Shown here in pieces: positions 1 through 9,700 of a stretch of DNA of 64,000 nucleotides; positions within the stretch are counted from its first letter, which is position 1, and every line of letters begins with the position of its first letter. The notes beneath the pieces are model-generated. The model worked only from the letters and a program-made list of their open reading frames with translations, made no database searches and was not told the origin of the DNA. Location of the stretch: positions 19,388,657-19,452,656 of the forward strand of contig BSQW01000011.1 of assembly GCA_030161315.1 (NCBI GenBank). The letters are read 5' to 3'. Position numbers and translations under genes: made by a program. Source of the stretch: Eutrema japonicum. Taxonomy: Eukaryota > Streptophyta > Magnoliopsida > Brassicales > Brassicaceae.

Positions 1-198
1 GTTCATTAAAGATAAGTCAAGAAACAAATCTCAAAGCTAAAACGAATAAAGCCGTCCATGCACTATGTTTAGAAACAAAATATGTCGCAAAAACACTATA
101 ACAAAAACAAAATAAGAACTACTTGGGACGGTTCGGATCGACAGTCCCCTATGTAGCATTCCTTTCAAACACCTCAGGAGACATCTCGCCTAGCTAGT
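1..198. other. flank of element A, nothing recognised
   Basis: AT-rich sequence left of the first LTR. No open frame or repeat that I recognise. The last five bases (CTAGT) would be the target duplication of element A, but the matching right flank is lost, so this cannot be tested here. Confidence 0.4.
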
Positions 199-1368
199 TG
201 ATATATCGTGGTTTTACCCGTTTTTAACCATGATATAGGTCTTGTTTATAGAGTCTTTCTAGTATTTTTGGAGTCTTTTTGAGTCTTTTCAGGTTTATGT
301 ACGTTTGGAGCTAAATTGGAGATATTGAAGCATTCTGGAGTATTTTGGAGCTAAGCAAGGATCATGCAGCTGTGAGGGTCGATTTGAGGTCTTTGTGTCG
401 AGCGACACCACCTGGTGTCGGTCGATACCGACTGCCTGAAGAAAGGACACGCGACTTTTTCCTTATCAGAAGAAATTGCACTTTGGTCCATAAGTCTTTA
501 TCATTTACAAGAAGCCCCAAAACGTGTTTTGGCTTATAATTAGGTTTTTCAGCCGCCTTTTGGCTAAACTTTATTCTACTTTTGGTTTTTGTTTAGAGAG
601 CTTTTGAGGGAGACAAGTCTGAAACTTTGTTCGTCCGAGAGAAGATTTCGAACCCTTGTTTATTCCCTTTATTATTACTTTTGAGTTCTCTTCAATCATG
701 TTGTTTTACCTAATCTCCATGTCTAAGTAGATCTCCTTTTAGGTTTAGGGTTCTCATAGAGGATATCTTTGTATTCTATGTTAATTAGTTAGTCAGGATT
801 CATAATCAAATTAGTTCTTCACCATAGGTTTTTCTTAATGCTAAATTCTAGATTAATCACCTAGAACTTAGATCTAGGGTTAATCAATTAGACACGAAAG
901 TGTGATTGATAATCTGATAGAACTTAGGGTGAGAAAAATAACTATCTGCAAAGAAATTTGGTTTAGTTGTTTTGTGAACAAATCAAACTTGAACTTAATG
1001 CTAGTTTAGTCTTTAGGACTTGCAAAGAAATTTGGGATTCTGAGATTTAGACTTAGATAATTCTCGCAACGAAATTTGGTTAGTTATAGCTCAGTGTTTT
1101 GAGTTCAAGAACCGTGCTAAAATCTGAATCCTGATTAATTGGTTTATCTGCATTCTCTGATTTCATGAGAAATGCCCTGAACCTATTTTCCTCCACTGAA
1201 TTTACAACTCTTTAAACTACATTATTGCTTCCTGTTTTATTGATTTACTTAGCTTAATTCGAATCTATATAATCTATTGTGTGATTCTTGAGTCTCTATG
1301 GTTCGACCCCTACATACTGCAACTGCAAAGCTGTTAGTACTTTATGGTATTACATTTTGAGCTTATCA
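199..1368 (+). repeat. 5' LTR of element A
   Basis: Starts TGATATATCG and ends TTATCA, five bases before the primer-binding site. The start resembles the LTR start of element B (TGATAACCCTG), and both LTRs carry a G(A/G)TTCGA(T/C)CCCTA stretch near the 3' end (about 1302 here). Length is 1170 bp. The left edge is inferred from the TG start and the resemblance to B, since no second LTR copy is present. Confidence 0.7.
395..429. repeat. Palindrome pair in LTR of element A
   Basis: Two near-palindromes, GTGTCGAGCGACACC and GGTGTCGGTCGATACC, sit about 200 bp into the LTR. They are variants of the perfect GTGTCGATCGACAC palindrome found further inside element A. Confidence 0.8.
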
Positions 1369-1373
1369 AAATT

Positions 1374-1392
1374 TGGTGCCGTTGCCGGGGAT
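1374..1392 (+). other. Primer-binding site of element A (tRNA-Asp)
   Basis: TGGTGCCGTTGCCGGGGAT lies five bases after the LTR end. It matches the complement of the 3' end of plant tRNA-Asp(GTC) with one mismatch (T for C at the fourth base). Confidence 0.85.
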
Positions 1393-1441
1393 TCGTAATT
1401 CGCCATTAGATTTTAGTTTAGAATTTCAACTAAGTTCGATA

Positions 1442-1475
1442 GTGTCGAGCGACACCACCCAGTGTCGGTCGATAC
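1442..1475. repeat. Palindrome pair in leader of element A
   Basis: GTGTCGAGCGACACC followed by GTGTCGGTCGATAC, about 50 bp after the primer site. This is the same pair, in the same order, as in the LTR at 395-429. Confidence 0.8.
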
Positions 1476-1544
1476 TCATCGTTTTATTTTACTCTTTTAC
1501 TTATTTTTGTTACTTACGTGCCTTGTCTTTTGTGTTTCAGGTGT

Positions 1545-3169
1545 ATGCCTACTCGCTAAACCAGGAGGAACAAGAGCACTCAGCTAGTTAATCTTTCCAA
1601 CAAGGAGCTAGCAAATTTGGAATGTACAAACAGGACAACAAAGAAGCCAGCAGAGATGAATAACCCAGTGGTATTGACTCGTGATGATGTTGGAGCTTTG
1701 AGAGACCAAGAGTGTTATTTGTGCAATGAGAGAGGGCAACGACTTGATGAGATGGAAACGTCATTGTCCCTCCAGTTGTTGTTGATGAGATTGTCGCGCC
1801 AGCTGCGCGCGACAACGAGGGGAATGTTGGAAATAATGTGTTTAATCGTGGTAGGACAATTGGTGACTACAACATGCCTGATCAGTTCTATGCCAATCGA
1901 TCAACGATTCACCCTCCTGTTTTTCAGAGGAATGACTTTGAGCTAAAACCTGCATACTACACTCTTATTGGTCAGCACCCTTTTCATGGTATTTCTCATG
2001 AACACCCCATGGATCACATTGAGAGGTTTGAGGACTTGATTACTAGCATTAAGTACAATGGAGTGTCAAATGATTTCCTTTTCTGTAAGCTCTTCCCATA
2101 CTCTCTTGGTGGAGATGCAGCTTATTGGCTTAAGTAGTTGCCGCCTGGATCACTGACTACCGGGGAGGAGACTAAGAATGCCTTCTTGAACAATTTTTAT
2201 GATGATGCGAGATCCGAGGAGCTTAGGAATAAGATCTCCCAATTTTTTCAAGGAGCGACTGAGGCGTTTAAAGATGCTTGGGTGAGATTCAGATCATATC
2301 AGAGGGAATGTCCACATCACGGGTTCACTAAGGTTCAGTTGCTGGGTATCTTCTTCAGAGGGATTGATTGGAGGTATCAGATGGCCTTAGATGCTGCGAG
2401 TAATGGGAACTTCAAAACCAGATATCCTAACGATGCTTATGTGCTTATTGAGAACTTGGCATCTAGCAATAGTACCAAGAATGCAGACTTTGAGCGAAGA
2501 AAGCAGACTGGGAGGATGGATGGATCGCAAATTGCTGAGGTTCATGCTAAGCTGGATTCAATGCACAATCTTTTGATGAGAAAGACGAAGAAGGCTATTC
2601 ACTTTACTGATGAGGTTGAGAATTTCGCTGATGATGAAGTGGAAAATGTTAACTACATTGGTGGTGCTGGTTTTCAAGGTCAGAGATATCAATACCAACA
2701 AAACAACAACCGAAACTTCACCAACAATGCTCCGCGAGGAGGGTACAAGTCTGAAGTCAATCCAACTGGTTTTGGAACAAATCAATTTGCCCATAAACCA
2801 TTGCAGAGCAGTGACTACACCCGAACTTATGGGAATTCGTCTTATCAACCTCTACCTCCCAAAACCCCAGAGAACAAGGTTGAGTCTATGCTTGAACAAA
2901 TTCTTCAGGGACATCAAAAGATGACAGTGGATTTCAATGGGAAGATGGATGCTATGTACACAGAACTGAATGGAAAAATCGAGGCTCTCAGTATTCATCA
3001 GAAGAAGCTGGAAACTCAGGTTGTCCAAACTGTAGGAGCTGTGAAGAGGCAAGATGGTTTTCTTCCAGGGAAGACAGAGAATCCGAGGGAACACTGCAAT
3101 CACCTTGAGGAGTGGAAAAGAGGTCAATCCAGAAGTGAAAAAGAACCCAACTGCAAGAAATTTCGTTGA
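1545..3169 (+). pseudogene. gag of element A, broken
   Basis: The start codon at 1545 aligns with the gag start of element B at 6756, but codon 5 is TAA (1557-1559). A recognisable gag runs from 1838 to 3169 with an in-frame TAG at 2135-2137. The region around 1990-2340 matches the retrotransposon gag domain (residues such as HPMDHIERFEDL and ACPHH-type motif ECPHHGF, as in element B). A Q/N/G-rich stretch follows (about 2670-2830). I see no CCHC zinc knuckle. Two stops rule out an intact Gag protein. Confidence 0.85.
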
Positions 3170-3208
3170 TCTTGTGGAAAACGACGATGAGGATTCAGAA
3201 AATCCCTG

Positions 3209-3320
3209 TGTGTCGAGCGAAACAAGCCCAAAAACCTTCCCGAGACGTGTCAAAGCCAAGTGTGTCGATCGACACCAATCCTGTGTCGATCGACACCAAT
3301 CCTGTGTCGACCGACACGAA
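3209..3320. repeat. Palindrome array in gag-protease linker of element A
   Basis: After one imperfect copy at 3210, three copies of GTGTCGATCGACAC (the third with one changed base) repeat at a 21-bp period from 3262. A 21-bp period is seven codons, so an array keeps any reading frame it lies in; in one frame it reads CVDRHQS repeats. It sits between the ITLRSG motif and the PKIPYLKP-type motif, the same place as the array in element B. Confidence 0.9.
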
Positions 3321-3345
3321 CCCCGAGGTTTAGAAGCAACCCGAG

Positions 3346-4344
3346 TTGATTAAAAAAAGGGTTTACAAGCCTAAGATACCTTACCTTAAGCCTCTTAGGA
3401 AGACCAAGAAGGAGGTAGAAGATTCTAGATGCAAGGCGATAATGGATAAGTTGATTGTTGAGCTTCCTTTTGTCGATGCTATCAAGACTTCCCCAACCTT
3501 TAGGAGATATGTTAAGAGGATGGTATCAAGCAATGTGAACCTTGAGGAAGGAGTTTTGATGATTACTCATGAGTGCAATACGATTCTGCTCAACAAGATC
3601 CTGGAAAAGCTACCAGATCCAGGGAGTTTTGTGTTGGATTGTACGATCTTCACATAAAGATTTGCGCGTTCTCTTTTTGATCTTGGCTCAAGTGTGAACC
3701 TCGTGCCATACTTAGTTGCTCAGCGGATGGGGATGACAGACTTCAAGTCCACTAGGATCTCACTGATACTTGCTGATCGCTCAGTTCGACTTCCTGAAGG
3801 ATTGCTCGAAGATGTTCCAATTAAGATTGGGAATTGCTTAATCCCAACTGATTTCATTCTCTTGGAATATGATGCAGAGCCCAGGGATCCTCTTATTCTA
3901 GGAAGGCCATTCTTAGCAACATCTGGAGCTTTGATCGATTGCAGGAATGAGAAGATAGCTCTTAACATTGGTGATTTGGTTATGACTTTCAACATGGAGA
4001 AGATGATGCAGAGACCATATATCGATGGGTAGACTTTCTTTGTTGATACTTTCAACGATATAGCTGAAGAGTATTTTCTGGAGATGCATCATGAGGATCC
4101 ACTAGAGAGAGCATTGGTCTGTTCAGTTGATTCAGAGGTGTATTTGAGTGATGTTGCTGCTGGATATGCTAAGATGCTCGACACAACAGGAGCAGTATCG
4201 AGTGATACCAGTGATGGTGTCGATCGACACCACCTACGAGCATGTGAAGAGTTGGCCAAAACTTCTAAGAAAGCTGTTATGCTTGGTGATTGGAGTGAGG
4301 AGAAAGCTCTAAGGTCGAACTCAAACCACTCCCAACAGATTTAA
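3346..4344 (+). pseudogene. Protease region of element A, broken
   Basis: A retropepsin-type aspartic protease. The active-site motif DLGSS is at 3679-3693, followed by ILADRSVRLPEG and LGRPFLAT, all matching element B. Stop codons at 3655-3657 and 4030-4032 break the frame. The segment after 4084 is a poorly conserved linker to the reverse transcriptase and holds another palindrome pair at 4190-4231. Confidence 0.8.
4190..4231. repeat. Palindrome pair between protease and RT of element A
   Basis: AGTATCGAGTGATACCAG and GGTGTCGATCGACACC (the latter a perfect 16-bp palindrome) lie side by side. Confidence 0.85.
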
Positions 4345-4433
4345 GATATGTTTTTCTTGGTCCGAATTCCACATATCCAGTTATCATTAATGCTTCCTTA
4401 AACAACGCAGAGATCACCTTACTGCTGAGCAAG

Positions 4434-5219
4434 TTGTGCAAGTATCGTAAAGCTCTTGGCTATTCTCTTGATGACATTTCAGGTATATCCCCAGACTTGT
4501 GCATGCATAGGATTCATCTTGAAGACGAGTCAAAATCTTCAATTGAGCATCAGAGGAGGCTGAATCAAAACTTGAAAGAAGTGGTTAGAAAGGAGGTAAT
4601 GAAGCTCTTGGAAGCAGGGATTATCTATGCCATTTTGGACAGTTCTTGGGCCAGTCCAGTTCACGTTGTGCCTAAGAAAGGAGGGATAACTGTGGTGAAA
4701 AATGAGAAGGATGAGCTGACCCCTACTAGGCAATCACTGGACATCGAATGTGTATTGACTACAAGAAGATAAATGCGGCCACAAGGAAAGATCACTTCCC
4801 ATTACCATTTATTGATCAGATGTTGGAGAGGTTAGCAAGTCATCCGTACTATTGTTTTCTCGATGGGTACTCAGGTTTCTTTCAGATTCTGATACATCCA
4901 GGGGATCAAGAGAAGATGACATTTACATGTCCTTATGGCACATTCGCTTACAGAAGAATGCCCTTTGGATTATGTAATGCTCCAGCCACTTTTCAGAGGT
5001 GTATGATATCTATCTTCACAAACATGATTGAGGACTTTATGGAGGTATTCATGGATGATTTTTCAGTGTATAGATCATCATTCAAGAGCTGTCTTGATAA
5101 CTTGTGCAAGGTGCTACAGAGATGTGAAGAGAAACACTTGGTTCTTAATTGGGAAAAGTGTCACTTTATGGTTCATGCTGGCATCGTTCTTGGGCACAAG
5201 GTTTCTGAGGCTGGGATAG
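4434..5219 (+). pseudogene. Reverse transcriptase of element A, 5' part
   Basis: RT fingers and palm are recognisable: the conserved GISPDLCMHRIHLED segment, then CIDYKKINAATRKDHFPLPF, MPFGLCNAPATFQRCM and the catalytic FMDD (5048-5059, the YxDD box). The frame changes near 4750. The sequence stops at VSEAGI, where element B is inserted, and resumes at 16078 with the following residues. The product would be a truncated RT. Confidence 0.88.
5215..5219. repeat. Target-site duplication of element B (left)
   Basis: GATAG, matched by GATAG at 16073-16077 directly after the 3' LTR. Confidence 0.9.
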
Positions 5220-6629
5220 TGATAACCCTGTATTTTACCATCTTGAGTCCCGTATTTTCCTATGTTTTCTTTGTGTTTCATGTTGTTTTCATAACATTTA
5301 CGTCGCATTTAGGTCCAAATCGAGTCGCATTGCATTTAGGATGTCCTAGGTTGTTTTTGTGTTCTTTTTGGCTTGTTATAGCCTTTCTCAGGTGTTCGGG
5401 ACTGATTTGGATGAGCGCGGACGGAAGGAAACCGCAAAGATTGAAGAAGGAACGTGAGAACCGGAAAAATACACAGGCGATCGGTTACAAACCGATCGCT
5501 GAAACCGATCAAGATTGCTTCAGGCGATCGGTCATAACCGATCGCCATAACCGATCGACATGCATCCGGATTTTCAGCATGATTTTGGGAACCAACCACT
5601 TATGTAATATAATTGTCAACATTTCTTCTTTTTTTGAGGAACTCTAGGCACGAAAATAGAGACTCTCTGCTTCTTTTGAGTGTTCTAAGCCACCTACTTC
5701 TCTTCTCTTCTCTCTTGTTTTTGTATGAAGGATTCAAGATCTACAAGAAGCTAGTGAAGATTTTCTTAAACTCTTTCCATCAATCTTCTTATTTTTGCTA
5801 TGTCTTGCTTTTGTTCGGTTTCGTTTTCTGTTTTGACCATGTGTGAGTAGTTCATTTATGGATTGTGGGATTGGTTGATTTAGAGGAATAGATGATGATC
5901 TTTTGATGTTTAGGATGAAACTACAAAGGTTCTCATGACTAGAAGTGGTCTTAAAGCTAGGATTGAACTAGCTACTCAATTTCTAGAACATGGACAGATT
6001 ACACTTGAGAGAGGTTTAGTAACTGTCTAGAAGATTTCTATTTATGTTTTTGATGCTTAGCAAGGCGAGAGTCATGACTAAGAATCATTAATTGGCTTAA
6101 AAGGACTTGAGTTTTATGCTTGTCGATAAATCGGTTGCAATTGAGAGATTAGCTAATTTGAATTATCGATGAAGGGTTTAGCATCATGAGAGTGAGTTAA
6201 GCTATTTGAAAGTGTTCCTTGCCATAGAATAAGCTCAATGAGTGATTAGAAACATCATTAGAAAATCATCGAATACTCGAAATCGCATGCCATATCCTAC
6301 GATCCATATCTTCGTCTTCTTGAGTTAAATCGTGTTTAGTATCTTGTCGTTCTTGAATTTGTGTCTCTAAATTTAGCTTTGATCATTACAAGTGTTCTGT
6401 ATTTTTCTCATTATCTGTTTCTTCTCTTTACTTTTAGTTTTACCGTAATTAGTTCGTTAGACAAAAACCAACAAAAACGTTTAGCTTAGCTTGATTAGTT
6501 TCTTGTATTCTTATTGTGCTGTTCTTATTTCCCTGTGGATTCGATCCCTAAGTACAACAACGACATACCGTTATGATTGCGGTAGTGTTCACATTAGGGT
6601 AATTGATGTGATTGAAAACACGTGTATCA
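5220..6629 (+). repeat. 5' LTR of element B
   Basis: Begins TGATAACCCTG and ends GTGTATCA. As the 5' LTR it should hold the promoter. I could not fix a TATA box with confidence. Short open frames on both strands inside it recur in the 3' LTR and are not genes. Confidence 0.95.
5477..5557. repeat. Palindrome cluster in 5' LTR of element B
   Basis: GCGATCGGTTACAAACCGATCGC-type near-palindrome at 5477-5499, CGATCGGTCATAACCGATCG at 5525-5544 and a half copy ending at 5557. It lies about 260 bp into the LTR, close to the relative place of the cluster in element A. It recurs in the 3' LTR at 14920-15000. Confidence 0.9.
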
Positions 6630-6632
6630 ATT

Positions 6633-6650
6633 TGGCGCCGTTGCCGGGGA
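6633..6650 (+). other. Primer-binding site of element B (tRNA-Asp)
   Basis: TGGCGCCGTTGCCGGGGA, three bases after the LTR end, is an exact 18-base match to the complement of the 3' end of plant tRNA-Asp(GTC) as I know it. Primer use of tRNA-Asp is typical of the Athila lineage. Confidence 0.9.
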
Positions 6651-6755
6651 AGTTAGCAATAGCCATTAGGATTTGGATTCTATCTAAGTCTAAGTATTTT
6701 TCTTTACCTTGTTACCAAACTACCCTGTTTTGTTTGCTCTGCTTTTTGAAGGTTT

Positions 6756-9700
6756 ATGCACACGAGAAGTCAAGGGCAAGAGAACTTACAACCACTTGTG
6801 CAAGACATTCGGAGATTCGAAAGAGATAATCAAAGAGCAACCAGAGAACGTGCCGAGCACGTTAGACGATTAGGTATGGACGGTCAGCAAATTGATCCTC
6901 CTCCCCAAGGAGAGAACCCACAGCAGGACGAAGCCCAAGGAGTAGGCGTAAACCCGAGACAGCCTGTCCATGCTCCTAGACAGCCACAAAGGATCGGAGC
7001 ATTCGATGAACCTAATACACAAGGGGTTCTAACTGGGATAAGGCCACCACCGTTTGTCAACAACAACTTCGAAATAAAGTCGAGCCTTATCAACATGGTG
7101 CAAAACGCCAAGTTCCATGGCCTGCCAATGGAGAATCCGATCGATCACATCGATCAATTCGACCGCTTGTGTGGGACTGTCAAGATGAACGGAATCCCGG
7201 AGGACGTGGTTAAGCTGACTCTCTTCCCATTCTCTTTGGGAGACAAGGCTGCTCAATGGGAGAAAGGAGTGATTACTACCACCATACCAACTTGGGAGGA
7301 ATGCAAGAAGCAATTCTTGGCAAAGTTTTTCTCAAGACAAAAGACCGCGAAGCTGAGAAACGACATCACAAGCTTCAAACAAGGAGCAAATGAATCGTTT
7401 TATGAAGCGTGGGAGAGACTGAAGGGATACACAAGAGCCTGCCCTCACCACGGAGTATCGAAAGAAGCACTTCTCGGAATCTTACACCGAGGTGTTCTTG
7501 AAAAATACCAACTGGCCTTGAACACGGCAAGCAATGGGAGTTTTGCTAGCCAAGACGTTATTAATGGAGAAATACTTGTTGAGAATCTAGCTCAAAGCGA
7601 CCAAGGCTATGGAGGTGATTATGATCGAGCGGTGAGAGATGCACGGTATGACGATCAGAGGTTCAAGGACTTGAGTGATAAGCTGGACAAGGTTCTGCTT
7701 GTGAGCCAAAGATCAGTCAACTACGTGGGAGAGTATGGAGCCCAAGGAGGATACCAAGACGTAGGACAAGAGGGGAATGAAGAGCTTCAAAACGAAGTGA
7801 ACTACATTGGGAACCAAGGAGGTTACCAAGGGAACCGAGGAGGGTTCAACCAGAATTATCGGAATCATCCTAACTTGTCCTATCGAAGCAACAACGTGGA
7901 GAACCCTCAAGATCAGATCTACCCTACACAAAACCAGCAGGGGTTTCAGCCCAAGACATTCAACCAAGGAGGTTTCAAATCTAACCAAGGCGGTTTTCAA
8001 GGAAATCAAGGAAGCCAAAGAGCCTACACCTCGAACTACCAGCAAGGGTATCAACCGAAGCCAAGCAGCTTCCCAAACCAGGAGAACGCACCTACCAAGG
8101 AAACACAAAGTGATGTGCAAAGCATGCTCAAACAGATTTTGGAAGGGCAAGCTAAGGGGCAAGTTGAACTTACAAAGAAGATGATAGACATCAACAACAA
8201 GGTCGACGGTGTCTACATGGATCTGAATGCCAAGTTTGAGAACCTGTCGAAACACGTTAAAGGCCTAGATAACCAGATCGCTCAAGTAGCCTCGACATCT
8301 AAAGGACCGAACGGAGTTTTGCCCGGAAAACCGGAGATGAATCCGAAAGAATACTGCCAAGCGATCACCTTGAGGAGTGGTACTGAGCTACCAACAAGGG
8401 AACAGGTTGTGGTAGGACCAAAGGAACCAAGTCAGGATGGATTCGAAGAAGTAGTTGAAAATCCGCAAAATCAGAGCCTTGGATCGGTCTTGCCGATCGG
8501 TTATAACCGATCGGAATTTGATGAAATCGGTTCCTCCGATCGGTTGCGAAACAGCGACCTGTTACGAGACGAAATCGACCAGTCCGGATCGGTTACTCCG
8601 ATCGGTTACAAACCGATCGCCAGCCCCCGATCGGTTAGTAACCGATCGCGAAAACCGATCGCAGACCAAAATGACGGGAATGATATTTCGAATGATCCGA
8701 TCTCTGAGGATTCGAAGAAGAAGAATGAAGATGAATCATCTGAGGTCATCAAGAAGAAAGTAGATTTCATCCTTCCACCGTACGAACCAAAGATCCCATT
8801 TCCCGGAAGGTTCAAGAGGCAAATCATGGACAAACAATTCGAGAAATTCAAGAAGATCATGAAGACGGTTCAAGTCACTATACCTTTTGCTGATCTTATG
8901 CTCGAATGCCCAACATACAACAAGCTACTCAAGGATGTTATGACCAAAAGGAGGCAGCTTGAAGAGGCCATGGTGGAGATTAACCATGAATGTAGCGCGA
9001 TAATCCAAAATAATTTGCCTAAGAAGCTTAAAGATCCGGGCAGTTTCACTCTACCTTGCGCATTAGGACCCATGTCCTTTGGAAAATGTTTGGTTGATCT
9101 TGGTGCGAGCGTGAGCCTCATGCCATTGACGGTTTCTAAGAGGCTGGGATACACAAACTTCAAGAAGACCAGAATTTCGCTAGTCTTAGCGGATAGAACA
9201 ATCCGTTTTCCAATCGGGATTCTTGAAGATTTGCCGTTGAAAGTTGGGGACAGCATTATCCCTACGGATTTTGTGGTGCTGGAGATGGATGAAGAACCAT
9301 CGGACCCTATAATCTTGGGGAGACCTTTCTTAGCAACTGCGGGTGCCATCATTGACGTGAAGAAGGGCATGATCGATCTGCACTTGGGAGATCTCGTTCT
9401 GAAATTCAACATAATGGAGGTGATGAAGAAACCAACCATAGAAGGAAGGGTTTTCTACATAGAGACCTTGGATGAGATGGGTGACGAGTACTCGATGGAG
9501 TTGAGCATGGAAGACGCCCTAGAAGTTGCCCTTACACAAAACAGCGAGGAGTGTAAGCTTGTGAACGAGGAAGCGACCGAATATGAGAGAATTCTGGACT
9601 CTCATCTGCCGTGGAATAAAGAAGCATACTTCTCTGAGATAGGCGAAAGCGTGAGAACCAAGAAAAAAGTAGACACTAGCAATGGTAAGTCTAGTGTGGA

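Noticed and set aside
3209..3320. CRISPR-like or satellite reading of the regularly spaced palindromes
   Set aside because: Plant nuclear retroelement context, no unique spacers of equal length, no cas genes. The repeats are part of the gag-protease linker of a Ty3/gypsy element.
5336..5846. Open frames of 87 (minus) and 77 (plus) codons in the 5' LTR of element B, repeated at 14779-15289
   Set aside because: They lie within noncoding LTR sequence, overlap on both strands, have no recognisable domain and recur only because the LTR is duplicated.
7713..8255. 180-codon minus-strand frame within gag-pol of element B
   Set aside because: Shadow of the Q/N/G-rich gag segment on the coding strand; hydrophobic low-complexity product with no recognisable domain.
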